In this document: in pieces, positions 43,841 to 53,081 of the stretch
Numbering within the stretch: position 1 is the first letter of the stretch
Layout: each line of letters starts with the position of its first letter
Source of the DNA: MPNO01 sp965200535
GTDB lineage: Bacteria > Pseudomonadota > Alphaproteobacteria > MPNO01
NCBI GenBank assembly: GCA_965200535.1
Contig: CBDAUF010000002.1
Coordinates: 1,302,001-1,366,000 of the forward strand
DNA length: 64,000 nucleotides
Direction: 5' to 3'
Made by a program: the position numbers and the translations under genes
Notes under the pieces: generated by a model
Database searches by the model: none
Told to the model about the DNA's origin: nothing
What the model saw: the letters and a program-made list of their open reading frames with translations, nothing else

Positions 43841-44290
43841 TCAGGCGGCTTCGCTGTGCTTGGAAGGCTCTTCCCGGTCCCGTTTGCGGCCCAACCCGAT
43901 CTGCTTGGCGAATTGGGAACGCTTGGCCGCGTAGTTGGGAGCCACCATCGGGTAATCGACCGGAAGCCCCCACTTCATCCGGTATTCTTCCGGAGTCATG
44001 CCATAGACCGCCCGGAGATGGCGCTTGAGCATCTTGAGCTTCTTGCCGTCCTCGAGGCAGACGAGGTAGTCCGGCGTGATCGAATGACGGATGCTGACGG
44101 CCGGCTTCAGGGGCTCGACGCCCGATGCCGTTTCGACGGGGTCGAGGTCGCGCAGCGTATTGTAAACCGTGTTGATCACTTCCGGAATTTCGGCGACGGG
44201 TATGGTATTGTTACCGACATAGGCGGCGACTATTTGCCCTGCCACGCGAAGCACTTCGAAACGATGCACCGTGCCCTTTATATCGTCCAT
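43841..44290 (-). CDS. MucR/Ros family transcriptional regulator
   Basis: 149 residues. HSITPDYLVCLEDGKKLKMLKRHLRAVYGMTPEEYRMKWGLP is the family DNA-binding domain (seen as DYLVCLEDGKKLKMLKRHL and MTPEEYRMKWGLP). The classical Ros zinc ligands C-x2-C-x9-H-x4-H here read C-x2-D-x9-H-x4-Y, so two ligands are substituted, as in other MucR homologues that fold with altered or no zinc. MucR proteins are H-NS-like oligomers that bind AT-rich DNA; an AT-rich upstream region suggests autoregulation. Confidence 0.9.
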   Translation of the reverse strand: MDDIKGTVHRFEVLRVAGQIVAAYVGNNTIPVAEIPEVINTVYNTLRDLDPVETASGVEPLKPAVSIRHSITPDYLVCLEDGKKLKMLKRHLRAVYGMTPEEYRMKWGLPVDYPMVAPNYAAKRSQFAKQIGLGRKRDREEPSKHSEAA

Positions 44291-44596
44291 CGTGTGACTC
44301 GACCATTTACATCAGTATTGCACAGTCGATTGTTCGCATCGTCGCCGTCTATTGTCAAATACAATCCGATGGATGCCATAAAGAAAAAGTATTTATGAAC
44401 AAGACTGTTTTCCTGCGGCTAATGTATATCGCGCAAGAAAAACCGATCCAGGACAAGAATTTGACAAAGGAACGGGTTTGCCGCTGCTGGCTGGCCCCAA
44501 TACCGGGTTTCGTGCGGAGGCCGGCCGGTGCGGGCCGCACCCCGATTCTTGGCAACCCGCGGGCCCCGTGGTATCAGGCGCCCGACTTGGTTTTCG
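44291..44596. promoter_or_regulatory. Divergent AT-rich upstream region of mucR and rpiB
   Basis: 306 bp with no gene. The half next to mucR (44291-44470) is AT-rich with several T-A steps, the DNA type MucR proteins prefer. The rpiB-proximal half is GC-rich. A minus-strand promoter candidate lies at 44329-44358. Confidence 0.5.
44329..44358 (-). promoter_or_regulatory. Candidate promoter of mucR
   Basis: On the minus strand TTGACA (44358-44353) and AACAAT (44334-44329) are separated by 18 bp. The -35 is perfect, the -10 matches 4 of 6. The start of transcription would be about 30-35 bp before the ATG. Confidence 0.35.
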
Positions 44597-45067
44597 ATGC
44601 GGATCGCGATGCCTCCTGCAACCGTCGCCCTGGCTGCGGACCACGCCGGTTTCGCGCTCAAGTGTCATCTTGTCGACTGGCTCGGCGGCCAGGGTATCCC
44701 TGCGAGGGATCTCGGCACCGACGGCGGGGAAGCGGTCGATTATCCGGATTACGCCGAGGCGCTGGTGGCCGCGCTGCGGGCGGGCGAGGCGGACCTGGGC
44801 GTCCTGATCTGCGGCAGCGGCATCGGCATGTCGATCGCCGCCAACCGGCACCCCGGCATACGCGCCGCGCTCGCGGTCGATGCCGAGGCGGCGCGGCTCG
44901 CGCGGCAGCACAACGATGCGAATGTCCTGATCCTCGCCGGGCGCAGGACATCGAGACGGGAGGCGGAAGAGTGCATGGCCGCGTTTCTCGCCGCCTCGTT
45001 CGAGGGCGGCCGTCACCGGCGCCGCCTCGGCAAGATCGCCGGGGAAAATGTCCAGGAACCCGTATGA
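44597..45067 (+). CDS. rpiB: Ribose 5-phosphate isomerase B
   Basis: 156 residues from ATG 44597 (ATG 44609 also possible). VALAADHAGFALK and LICGSGIGMSIAANRHPGIRAA are RpiB motifs; the Cys in ICGSG is the catalytic residue. HNDANVLILAGRR forms the phosphate-binding end. It interconverts ribose 5-phosphate and ribulose 5-phosphate, the latter being the second substrate for riboflavin. It heads the glyA-nrdR-rib operon. Confidence 0.93.
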   Translation: MRIAMPPATVALAADHAGFALKCHLVDWLGGQGIPARDLGTDGGEAVDYPDYAEALVAALRAGEADLGVLICGSGIGMSIAANRHPGIRAALAVDAEAARLARQHNDANVLILAGRRTSRREAEECMAAFLAASFEGGRHRRRLGKIAGENVQEPV

Positions 45068-45077
45068 CGGAGATGAC

Positions 45078-46388
45078 ATGCCGGTAAAGCCACGCATGGA
45101 AGAGGCGTTTTCCGCCGACGATTTTTTCGGACAGTCCGTCGGCGAGGCGGATCCCGAACTCGATACGTCCCTGCGCGGCGAATTGTCGCGCCAGCAGAAC
45201 CAGATCGAACTCATCGCCTCGGAGAATATCGTCTCGCGCGCGGTGCTCGAGGCGGCCGGTTCGGTGCTGACCAACAAGTACGCCGAAGGCTATCCCGGCC
45301 GGCGCTACTACGGCGGCTGCGACTTCGTCGATGTCGCGGAGAGCCTTGCAATCGAACGCGCGAAGACGCTGTTCGGCTGCGCTTTCGCGAATGTGCAGCC
45401 GCACTCCGGCGCCCAGGCCAACGCCGCGGTCTACTTCGCCCTCTGCCGGCCCGGCGACACGATACTCGGCCTGTCGCTCGCCGCCGGCGGCCATCTGACC
45501 CACGGGGCGGCGCCCAACCAGTCGGGAAAGTGGTTCAACGCCGTGCAGTACGGCGTCCGCCGGGAGGATTCCCGGATCGACATGGACGAGGTCGCCCGGC
45601 TCGCCCGCGAGCATCGGCCGAAGGTCATCGTCGCCGGCGGATCGGCTTACCCGCGGATCATCGACTTCCCCGCGTTTCGCTCCATAGCCGACGAGGTTGG
45701 CGCCTGGCTGTTCGTCGATATGGCCCATTTTGCCGGCCTGGTCGCCGGCGGGGTGCACCCCAGTCCGCTGCCCCATGCCCATGTCGTGGCGACGACCACG
45801 CACAAGACCCTGCGCGGCCCGCGCGGCGGCCTGGTGCTGACCAACGACGAGGCGATCGCCCGCAAGATCAACTCGGCCATATTCCCGGGCACCCAGGGCG
45901 GGCCGCTGATGCACATCGTTGCCGCCAAGGCGGTCGCGCTGGGCGAGGCCCTGAAACCGTCGTTTCCGTCCTACGCCGCCGCGGTGGTGGAAAACGCCAA
46001 GGTGCTCGCGCGCACTCTCGCCGAGGGCGGGCTCGATATCGTCTCGGGCAGCACCGACACCCATCTGATGCTGGTCGATCTGCGGCCGAAGGGGCTGACT
46101 GGCAAGGTCGCCGAACAGAGCCTCGAGCGCGCAGGCATCACCTGCAACAAGAACGCGGTCCCCTTCGATCCCGAGAGGCCTGCCGTGACCTCCGGCATCC
46201 GGCTCGGTTCCCCCGCGGCGACCACGCGCGGCTTCGGCCCCGCCGAGTTTGCGAAAGTGGGCACCCTGATCCTCGAGGTCCTCGACGGTCTGGCATCGGG
46301 CAGCAACGACAACAGCGCCGTCGAGGAGTCGGTCCGCAGGCGCGTGCTGGCCATGTGCGGGCGATTTCCGATATACCCCGGTCGATGA
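45078..46388 (+). CDS. glyA: Serine hydroxymethyltransferase
   Basis: 436 residues from ATG 45078. The PLP lysine is in TTTHKTLRGPRGG. LIASENIVSRAVLEAAGS and NKYAEGYPGRRYYGG are invariant SHMT blocks. It converts serine and tetrahydrofolate to glycine and methylenetetrahydrofolate, which also feeds TrmFO. An in-frame ATG at 45048 overlaps rpiB but adds non-conserved residues. nrdR follows after 20 bp. Confidence 0.97.
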   Translation: MPVKPRMEEAFSADDFFGQSVGEADPELDTSLRGELSRQQNQIELIASENIVSRAVLEAAGSVLTNKYAEGYPGRRYYGGCDFVDVAESLAIERAKTLFGCAFANVQPHSGAQANAAVYFALCRPGDTILGLSLAAGGHLTHGAAPNQSGKWFNAVQYGVRREDSRIDMDEVARLAREHRPKVIVAGGSAYPRIIDFPAFRSIADEVGAWLFVDMAHFAGLVAGGVHPSPLPHAHVVATTTHKTLRGPRGGLVLTNDEAIARKINSAIFPGTQGGPLMHIVAAKAVALGEALKPSFPSYAAAVVENAKVLARTLAEGGLDIVSGSTDTHLMLVDLRPKGLTGKVAEQSLERAGITCNKNAVPFDPERPAVTSGIRLGSPAATTRGFGPAEFAKVGTLILEVLDGLASGSNDNSAVEESVRRRVLAMCGRFPIYPGR

Positions 46389-46408
46389 CCCGGGGGTAGG
46401 ATGCGCCG

Positions 46409-46873
46409 ATGCGTTGTCCCTTTTGCGGTTGCGACGATACACATGTCAGGGATTCGCGCCCGACGGAGGACAATTCCGCGATCCGCCGGCGCCGTTCGTG
46501 CCAGTCCTGCGGACAGCGTTTCACGACCTTCGAACGGGTTCAGCTTCGCGAACTGACCGTGGTCAAGAAGGGCGGCGCGCGCGAGCCCCTGGACCGCGCC
46601 AAGCTGGAACGCTCGATGCGGATCGCCCTGCGCAAGCGGCCGGTCGAGGCGGACCGGATCGAGATGGTCATCAACAGCATCATTCGCCGGCTGGAAAGCT
46701 CCGGGGAGACGGAGATCGCCTCCGAGGCGATCGGCGAAATGGTAATGGACGCGCTCGCCACCCTGGACCAGGTGGGCTATGTGCGTTTCGCGTCGGTTTA
46801 TCGCAACTTCCGCGAGGCGCGCGACTTCAGAGACTTCGTCGGTAATCTCGGTGCCGTCGAGAGCGGAGAGTGA
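46409..46873 (+). CDS. nrdR: Transcriptional repressor NrdR
   Basis: 154 residues. The N-terminal zinc ribbon is MRCPFCGCDDTHV followed by RRSCQSCGQRFTTFER. The ATP-cone domain begins VVKKGGAREPLDRAKLERSM. NrdR senses ATP/dATP and represses ribonucleotide reductase genes by binding NrdR boxes. Its place between glyA and ribD is standard in alphaproteobacteria. Confidence 0.97.
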   Translation: MRCPFCGCDDTHVRDSRPTEDNSAIRRRRSCQSCGQRFTTFERVQLRELTVVKKGGAREPLDRAKLERSMRIALRKRPVEADRIEMVINSIIRRLESSGETEIASEAIGEMVMDALATLDQVGYVRFASVYRNFREARDFRDFVGNLGAVESGE

Positions 46874-47975
46874 TCGGCGGTTCATGCGCGCCGCGATCGC
46901 GGTGGGGCGCCGCGCGCTCGGTGCGGCGTGGCCCAACCCGGCGGTCGGCTGTGTGATCGTCCGCGATCGCGTCGTCGTCGGGCGCGGCTGGACCGCCCCC
47001 GGCGGCCGCCCGCATGCCGAGACCGCGGCGCTGGCGCGCGCGGGAACGGCGGCGCGGGGCGCCACCGCCTATGCGACCCTCGAGCCGTGCGCCCATGTCG
47101 GACAGACCCCGCCCTGCGCCGATGCGCTGATTGCGGCAGGCGTCGCCCGCGCGGTTATCGCCTGCCGGGACCCCGACCCGCGGGTAGACGGGCGCGGCAT
47201 CGGGAAACTTGAGGCAGCCGGTATCGCCGTGGAAACCGGTCTCTGCGTTGCGGAAGCGGAGGAGGGGCTCATCGGCTTCCTGACGAGGGTCCGGGAGGGC
47301 CGCCCCGCGGTCACGCTCAAGCTCGCCACCACCCTGGACGGGCGCATCGCGACACGCTCCGGCGAGAGCCGCTGGATCACCGGTGCGGGGGCGCGGCGGG
47401 CCGCGCACATGCTGCGCGCCCGGCACGATGCGATCCTCGTGGGCGCCGGCACCGCACGGCGCGACAATCCGAGCCTCACCTGCCGGCTCCCAGGACTTCT
47501 CGACCGGTCGCCGGTGCGGGTCGTCATCGACGGGGCCGAACCGCTGCCCGCGACCCATGCGCTGATCGCCGACGCGGCGCGGTTCCCGACCTGGATCGTG
47601 GCGGCGAAGCCGCGCGCCGCGGAGCGCCGACGGGCCTGCCGCGGCAGCGGGGTTGCGGTCGAGGCGGTCGATCCCGACCCGGCCGGCAACGTCGACCTTG
47701 CCGCCGCGCTCGCTGCGTTGGCGGCGCGGGGGATCACCTCCGTGCTGGTCGAGGGGGGCGGGCGGATCGCCGCGGGGCTGGTCGCCGCGGGCCTCGTCGA
47801 CCGGCTGGTCTGGTACCGCGCGGGGCTGGCGATCGGCGGCGACGGCCGGCCGGCCCTGGACGGTCTCGGGATCGACATGCTTGACGCCGCGCCGCGCTTC
47901 GAGAAGATGGCGGCCCGGCCGGTCGGAGACGATGTCGAGGAAATCTACCGGCCGGTGCGCAAGTCGTACAATTGA
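46851..47975 (+). CDS. ribD: Bifunctional riboflavin deaminase/reductase RibD
   Basis: 374 residues from GTG 46851, chosen because it keeps SDRRFMRAAIAVGRR, the conserved first helix; ATG 46884 would cut it. The start lies 23 bp inside nrdR. The zinc deaminase motifs are HAETAAL and EPCAHVGQTPPC. The reductase domain starts VTLKLATTLDGRIATRSGESRWI (seen as LKLATTLDGRIA). It deaminates then reduces the pyrimidine intermediate from RibA. Confidence 0.93.
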   Translation: MPSRAESDRRFMRAAIAVGRRALGAAWPNPAVGCVIVRDRVVVGRGWTAPGGRPHAETAALARAGTAARGATAYATLEPCAHVGQTPPCADALIAAGVARAVIACRDPDPRVDGRGIGKLEAAGIAVETGLCVAEAEEGLIGFLTRVREGRPAVTLKLATTLDGRIATRSGESRWITGAGARRAAHMLRARHDAILVGAGTARRDNPSLTCRLPGLLDRSPVRVVIDGAEPLPATHALIADAARFPTWIVAAKPRAAERRRACRGSGVAVEAVDPDPAGNVDLAAALAALAARGITSVLVEGGGRIAAGLVAAGLVDRLVWYRAGLAIGGDGRPALDGLGIDMLDAAPRFEKMAARPVGDDVEEIYRPVRKSYN

Positions 47976-48000
47976 GCGGACCAATTGAGCGGACGGGCCG

Positions 48001-48588
48001 ATGTTTACCGGAATCGTGACCGATCTGGGGCGTGTGCGCGCGATCTCGAAGAACGGCGATACGCGGTTCGAATTCGAGACCGGGTACGATACCTCCGAGA
48101 TCGCGCTCGGCGCATCGATTGCCTGTTCCGGCCCGTGTCTGACGGTGGTCGACAAGGGGCCGGGCTGGTTCGCCGTCGAGGCCTCGGCGGAGACCCTGGC
48201 GCGGACCACGCTGGGCGGCTGGACCGTAGGCGCGCCGGTCAATTTCGAGCGCGCGCTCAGAATCGGCGACGAACTCGGCGGGCATATCGTCTCGGGCCAT
48301 GTCGACGGCGTCGCGAGGGTGGTGGAAACGCGCGCCGAGGGTGACAGCACGCGCTTCGTCTTCGCGCCGCCGGACGGGTTTGCCCGCTATATCGCTCCCA
48401 AGGGTTCGGTTGCGCTCGACGGGGTGTCGCTCACCGTGAACGAGGTTGACGAATCCGGTTTCGGGATCAACATCATCCCCCACACGCGCCGCCACACCAC
48501 CTTCGGCGGACTCGCGGCCGGAGACCCGGTGAATTTCGAAGTCGATACCATCGCCCGCTATGTCGAACGGCTGACGGCACGGGGCTGA
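48001..48588 (+). CDS. ribE: Riboflavin synthase alpha chain
   Basis: 195 residues. MFTGIVTDLGRV is the diagnostic N-terminus, and the internal duplication shows two barrel repeats: NFERALRIGDELGGHIVSGHVDG and SLTVNEVDESGFGINIIPHT. It dismutates two lumazines to riboflavin. It lies 25 bp after ribD and 13 bp before ribB. Confidence 0.96.
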   Translation: MFTGIVTDLGRVRAISKNGDTRFEFETGYDTSEIALGASIACSGPCLTVVDKGPGWFAVEASAETLARTTLGGWTVGAPVNFERALRIGDELGGHIVSGHVDGVARVVETRAEGDSTRFVFAPPDGFARYIAPKGSVALDGVSLTVNEVDESGFGINIIPHTRRHTTFGGLAAGDPVNFEVDTIARYVERLTARG

Positions 48589-48601
48589 ACGAGAGGTTTC
48601 C

Positions 48602-49828
48602 TTGAGCGACGAGCTCACACGCACGGCTGCATCGAAAATCGCCCGGGCGGCGACCGGCAGCATCGCCGGCTTTCTCTCGCCGATCGAGGATGTACTCGAG
48701 GACATCCGCAACGGGCGCATGGTCATCCTCGTCGATGACGAGAACCGCGAGAACGAGGGCGATCTCGTGGTTGCCGCCCAGATGGCAACGCCCGAGGCGG
48801 TCAATTTCATGGCGACGCACGGGCGCGGGCTGATCTGTTTGGCGATGACCCGCCCGCGGATCGAGAAGCTCGGTCTGCCGCTGATGTCGCAGAACAACCG
48901 GACCCGGCACCAGACCGCCTTCACCGTATCCATCGAGGCGCGCGAGGGCGTCACCACCGGGATCTCGGCGCCGGATCGCGCGCGGACCATCGCGGTGGCG
49001 ATCGATCCGACCTCCGGCGAGGAGGATATCGTGACCCCGGGCCACGTTTTCCCGCTGGTTGCGTGCGACGGAGGGGTGCTGGAACGCGCCGGCCACACCG
49101 AGGCGTCGGTGGACATCGCCCGGCTCGCCGGCCTCAACCCGTCCGGCGTGATCTGCGAGATCATGAAAGACGACGGCACCATGGCCCGTCTTCCCGACCT
49201 CGTTCCGTTCGCCCAGTTCCACGGGCTCAAGGTGGCGACGATCGCCGATTTGATCGCATACCGCCTGCGCAACGACAGCCTCGTCGAACGGGTACTGGCC
49301 ACCACGCTGACGCGCCGGCGCGGCGGCGAGTTCCGGTTGATCGTCTATGTCAACAAGATCACCGGGGCTGAGCATCTCGCACTGATAAAGGGCGACATTT
49401 CCGGATCGGAGCCGGTGCCGGTGCGCATGCATGCAATCAATGTGCTGGACGACGTCATTCAGGACGAAACCGCCGGGCGGGCCGGGGTGATCGAAGCCTG
49501 TATCCGCATCATCGGCGAGGCGGGCAGGGGCGTTGTGGTCCTGGTCCGCGACTCGTTCGCCCAGAGCTTCGTCAACCAGGTGCGTCAGCGACACGAGATC
49601 CCGGGCGATCCGGGAGCCGCCTCGATGGAGGTCAGCGTGACCACCGGGGCCGAGACCGCGTTTGCGCCGCCCGCGCTGCGAGACTACGGGGTGGGGGCGC
49701 AGATTCTTCGCGATCTCGGAGTGACCGACATGATCCTGCTCACCAACCATACCCGCACCGTGGTCGGGCTCGAGGGCTACGGGATCAGGATCGTCGGGCG
49801 CCGCCCGATCGAACCCGTAACACCCTAG
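48602..49828 (+). CDS. ribB: 3,4-dihydroxy-2-butanone 4-phosphate synthase with degenerate GCH II-like domain
   Basis: 408 residues from TTG 48602 with GAGAGG upstream. The N-terminal half is a complete DHBP synthase: DDENRENEGDLVVAAQ, THGRGLICLAM, and TPGHVFPLVACDGGVLERAGHTEA (HTEA carries a catalytic Glu). It makes the 4-carbon unit of riboflavin from ribulose 5-phosphate. The C-terminal 190 residues have the GTP cyclohydrolase II fold, but the zinc Cys block is replaced by VRMHAINVLDDVIQD, so that half is probably inactive. Confidence 0.93.
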   Translation: MSDELTRTAASKIARAATGSIAGFLSPIEDVLEDIRNGRMVILVDDENRENEGDLVVAAQMATPEAVNFMATHGRGLICLAMTRPRIEKLGLPLMSQNNRTRHQTAFTVSIEAREGVTTGISAPDRARTIAVAIDPTSGEEDIVTPGHVFPLVACDGGVLERAGHTEASVDIARLAGLNPSGVICEIMKDDGTMARLPDLVPFAQFHGLKVATIADLIAYRLRNDSLVERVLATTLTRRRGGEFRLIVYVNKITGAEHLALIKGDISGSEPVPVRMHAINVLDDVIQDETAGRAGVIEACIRIIGEAGRGVVVLVRDSFAQSFVNQVRQRHEIPGDPGAASMEVSVTTGAETAFAPPALRDYGVGAQILRDLGVTDMILLTNHTRTVVGLEGYGIRIVGRRPIEPVTP

Positions 49829-49840
49829 GGGGCCAGCACG

Positions 49841-50296
49841 ATGGCGGCGCATGTGATGATTGTGGAGGCCCGGTTCTACGAGGCCATCGCGGATGCGCTG
49901 GTCGAGGGTGCGACGGCGGTGCTCGACGCCGCGGGCACGACCTACGAACGCTTCGCCGTGCCCGGCGCATTCGAGATCCCGGCAACCATCGGCTACGCCG
50001 CGCGCGCGATGGAAGGATCGGACCCGCCATACCGCTTCGACGGGTTTGTCGCGCTTGGCTGCGTCATCCGCGGCGAGACGACCCACTACGACTATGTCTG
50101 CGCCGAGAGCGCGCGCGGCCTGCAGGACCTCGCGCTCGGCCGCGGCCTCGCCATCGGCTACGGCATTCTCACCTGCGAGAACGGCGACCAGGCGATGCGG
50201 CGCGCCCGACGCGACGAGGCCGACCGGGGCGGCGCGGCGGCGCGGGCCTGCCTCGCGATGATCGATCTCAGGGCGCGCCTCGGGGCAGCCGGCTGA
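49841..50296 (+). CDS. ribH: 6,7-dimethyl-8-ribityllumazine synthase
   Basis: 151 residues. MIVEARFYEAIADALVEGA, TYERFAVPGAFEIP, and ALGCVIRGETTHYDYVC are lumazine synthase motifs; IRGETxH contains the phosphate site and GILTCENGDQAMRRA is the conserved end. It joins the products of RibD and RibB and assembles into pentamers or icosahedra. The stop overlaps the nusB ATG as TGATG. Confidence 0.96.
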   Translation: MAAHVMIVEARFYEAIADALVEGATAVLDAAGTTYERFAVPGAFEIPATIGYAARAMEGSDPPYRFDGFVALGCVIRGETTHYDYVCAESARGLQDLALGRGLAIGYGILTCENGDQAMRRARRDEADRGGAAARACLAMIDLRARLGAAG

Positions 50297-50832
50297 TGCC
50301 CGGACGCCGCGCCGGTTCGGGTCGGGGAGGACCGGGCAGCGCGGCGAGGCTGAGCGCGGCGCGCCTCGCTGCCGTGCAGGCTCTCTACCAGATGGAGATC
50401 GGCGGCGCTTCCGTCGAGGACACCCTCTCGCAGTTCCTCAGGTTCCACCGCGGCGGGATTCTCGACCAGGGCGAAACCCCGGTCCCGCCGAAGACCGCGC
50501 TTTTCACGCAAATCCTGCGCGGCACCGCCGTCCGGCGGCGCGAGATCGACGATATCCTGCGCGGGGCGCTCAACCCGTCCTGGCCGCTCGAACGCATCGA
50601 GATCCTGCTTGCCTGCGTTCTGCGCGCCGGCGTGTTTGAACTTCTCGCGCGCCCGGAAACGCCTGCCCGCGCCGCGGTCGCCGAATATGTCGACCTTGCC
50701 GACGCTTTTTTTTCCGCCGCCGAAAAGGGCATGACGAACGCCGTACTCGATGCCGTCGCCCGGCGGCTGAGAAGCGGCGAGTTTGCCAACTCCGGAGACG
50801 CAACGGGTGTCCGGGCGGCCGCGGCCGGATGA
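50296..50832 (+). CDS. nusB: Transcription antitermination factor NusB
   Basis: 178 residues. SAARLAAVQALYQMEIGG is the NusB RNA-binding first helix and LLACVLRAGVFELLARPETPARAAVAEYVDLADAFF (seen as VAEYVDLADAFF) the conserved middle. It ends with MTNAVLDAVARRL. NusB with NusE binds boxA and supports rRNA antitermination. It is coupled to ribH by a one-base overlap and runs 26 bp into thiL. Confidence 0.94.
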   Translation: MPGRRAGSGRGGPGSAARLSAARLAAVQALYQMEIGGASVEDTLSQFLRFHRGGILDQGETPVPPKTALFTQILRGTAVRRREIDDILRGALNPSWPLERIEILLACVLRAGVFELLARPETPARAAVAEYVDLADAFFSAAEKGMTNAVLDAVARRLRSGEFANSGDATGVRAAAAG

Positions 50833-51799
50833 GTTCGCGCTCATCCGGGAACTGTTCGCACCGCTCGCGGCGGGTGAGCCGGGGGCGCTGGACCTGCGCG
50901 ACGACGCGGCGCTGATCGCGCCTCGACCGGGGTTCCGCCTGGTGACCGCCGTCGACATGCTGGTCGAGGGGGTGCACTTCCTGCCCGACGATTCCGGGTT
51001 CGATGTCGCGCGCAAGCTGCTGCGCGTCAACCTTTCCGACCTCGCCTCCATGGGCGCGGCGCCGCGCGCCTACCTGCTCGGCCTCTCGATCCCGGAGACG
51101 ACCGGATTCGACTGGCTCCGGGGGTTCGCGGACGGGCTTGCCGAGGACCAGGAACGATTCGGGATCGGGCTCGTCGGCGGGGATACGACGGCGACCGCCG
51201 GGCCGGTCTGTCTCTCGCTGACCGCGATCGGGGAAGTCGAGCCCGGCCGGGCCCTGCTGCGCGCCAACGCCGCTGCCGGCGAACACCTCTATGTGTCGGG
51301 AACGGTCGGCGACGCCGCGCTCGGCCTCCGGATATTGCAGGGAGAGGATCCCGGGCTCGCCGCAGGCGACCGCGAATCGGCGGTTGCCCGTTACCGGACG
51401 CCGGAACCGAGGCTCGGCCTCGGTGCGGCGCTCGCCGATTGCGGCGCCAGCGCTGCGGTCGATGTCTCCGACGGGCTGGTTGCGGATGCCGGCCATCTCT
51501 GCGCCGCCTCCGGTGTCGGCGCGCGCATCGAGATCGGGCGGGTTCCGCTGTCGCGCGGGGCGCGCGCGGCGCTGGACCGGGGCAGGGTAGGGATCGCCGA
51601 TCTACTGACGGGCGGCGACGATTACGAACTCGTCTTCTCAGCACCCGCGGACCGCGGCGGCGCCGTCCAGCAGGCCGCGGCGAACGCCGGCGTCCCGGTC
51701 ACCCGAATCGGTGTGCTGACCGAAGGGGGCGGGGTGTCGGCGATCGACGGCAGGGGTGTCCCGCTCGACCTCCCCGGCACCGGATACAGGCATTTCTAG
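50807..51799 (+). CDS. thiL: Thiamine-monophosphate kinase
   Basis: 330 residues from GTG 50807, which has GGAG 10 bp upstream; TTG 50783 would add 8 residues. DEFALIRELFAPLA, LRDDAALI, VTAVDMLVEGVHF and LVGGDTTAT are ThiL/PurM-superfamily motifs binding ATP and Mg. DVSDGLVADAGHL and LTGGDDYELVFSAP are near the C-terminus. It makes thiamine diphosphate. The start lies within nusB, the usual nusB-thiL arrangement. Confidence 0.95.
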   Translation: MSGRPRPDEFALIRELFAPLAAGEPGALDLRDDAALIAPRPGFRLVTAVDMLVEGVHFLPDDSGFDVARKLLRVNLSDLASMGAAPRAYLLGLSIPETTGFDWLRGFADGLAEDQERFGIGLVGGDTTATAGPVCLSLTAIGEVEPGRALLRANAAAGEHLYVSGTVGDAALGLRILQGEDPGLAAGDRESAVARYRTPEPRLGLGAALADCGASAAVDVSDGLVADAGHLCAASGVGARIEIGRVPLSRGARAALDRGRVGIADLLTGGDDYELVFSAPADRGGAVQQAAANAGVPVTRIGVLTEGGGVSAIDGRGVPLDLPGTGYRHF

Positions 51800-51875
51800 G
51801 ACCGGCGTCCAAGCCGACCGCCGCGGGGAGGCGGCCCCGTTTCGGCTTCCGATCCGAATGGTTTAGTTTGGCGCG

Positions 51876-53069
51876 ATGCAGTTCTTCTCCGGGATCGATC
51901 GCAACGTAGCCCTGCTCGCCCTCTGCCAGGCGCTGTTGATGACCACCACCTCGGCGATCATCGCCTCGGCGGCTCTGGTCGGGTATGCCCTTGCCGAGGA
52001 CAAGGCGCTCGCCACCGTCCCTGTGGCGTTCCAGTTCGTCGCCACCATGCTGACCTCGATTCCGGCCTCGCTCTACATGCGCCGGGTCGGGCGGCGGATC
52101 GGCTTCATCACCGGCGCACTGATCGGCGTCGCCGGCGGGGCGGTCGCGACTGTGGCGATCGCGGTGTCCTCGTTCTGGCTGTTCGCACTCGGCGTCGCGC
52201 TGATCGGATCGCTCAACTCGTTCGGCCAGTTCTTCCGGTTCGCGGCCGCAGACGCGGCCGCTCCCGAAGTGCGGGGGCGTGCGATTTCGCTGGTCCTTCT
52301 CGGCGGGCTGGTGGCCGCCGTGACCGGCCCCAATTTCGCGCGCATCACCAAGGATCTGTTCGATCCCCTCATCTTCGCCGGCACGTTCGCCGGGATCGCG
52401 GTGATCTATGTCGCGATGGCGCTGGTGGTTTCCTTCCTCACGATCCCGCCGCCGAGCGCCCGCGACCGGAGCGGAGAACAGCGCCCGCTTCTCCAGATCC
52501 TGACCCAGTCGAAATGCATCGTCGCCATATTCGGCGCCGTCTCGGGTTACGTGGTCATGGCGTTCCTGATGACCGTCACGCCTCTGGCGATGGCCGACTG
52601 CGGCTTCGCGTTCGGCGATTCGGCGACCGTTATCCAGGCCCACATCGTGGGTATGTTCCTGCCGTCGTTCTTCACCGGCCACCTGATCGCCCGCTACGGG
52701 CCGACCAACATCATGATCGTCGGGGCGCTGCTGCAGGGGCTGTGCGTTGCGGTCAACCTCGCCGGGATCGACTTCATGAACTTCCTGACCGCGCTGATCC
52801 TGGTCGGGGTCGGCTGGAATTTCCTGTTCATCGGCGGCACGACGCTGCTGACCGAGTGCTACCGCCCGGCGGAAATGGCCAAGGTCCAGGGGTTCAACGA
52901 TTTTTGCATCTGGGGCGGCGTCGCCGCCGGCGGCCTTCTGTCCGGCGCGTCGAACCATCTCTTTGGCTGGGCCATCGTGAACGTGGTGACCGTTCCCCTG
53001 ATCGTTCTCTCGCTGATCGCCGCCATATGGTTCAGAGTGGCTCTGGTGCGGCGCCAGGCGGCGGCCTGA
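51876..53069 (+). CDS. MFS transporter
   Basis: 397 residues with about 12 membrane helices. The loop 2-3 MFS motif appears as SLYMRRVGRRIGFITGALIG. FGQFFRFAAADAAAPEVRGRAISL in helix 4-5 is typical of bacterial permeases in this thiL-adjacent position. The substrate is unknown. Its stop is 12 bp before composite parS copy B. Confidence 0.87.
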   Translation: MQFFSGIDRNVALLALCQALLMTTTSAIIASAALVGYALAEDKALATVPVAFQFVATMLTSIPASLYMRRVGRRIGFITGALIGVAGGAVATVAIAVSSFWLFALGVALIGSLNSFGQFFRFAAADAAAPEVRGRAISLVLLGGLVAAVTGPNFARITKDLFDPLIFAGTFAGIAVIYVAMALVVSFLTIPPPSARDRSGEQRPLLQILTQSKCIVAIFGAVSGYVVMAFLMTVTPLAMADCGFAFGDSATVIQAHIVGMFLPSFFTGHLIARYGPTNIMIVGALLQGLCVAVNLAGIDFMNFLTALILVGVGWNFLFIGGTTLLTECYRPAEMAKVQGFNDFCIWGGVAAGGLLSGASNHLFGWAIVNVVTVPLIVLSLIAAIWFRVALVRRQAAA

Positions 53070-53081
53070 ACGGGGCGGCTG

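Noticed and set aside
46709..48000. FMN riboswitch upstream of the rib genes
   Set aside because: ribD overlaps nrdR and the other rib genes are 12-25 bp apart; there is no room for an RFN element and none of its conserved helices was seen.
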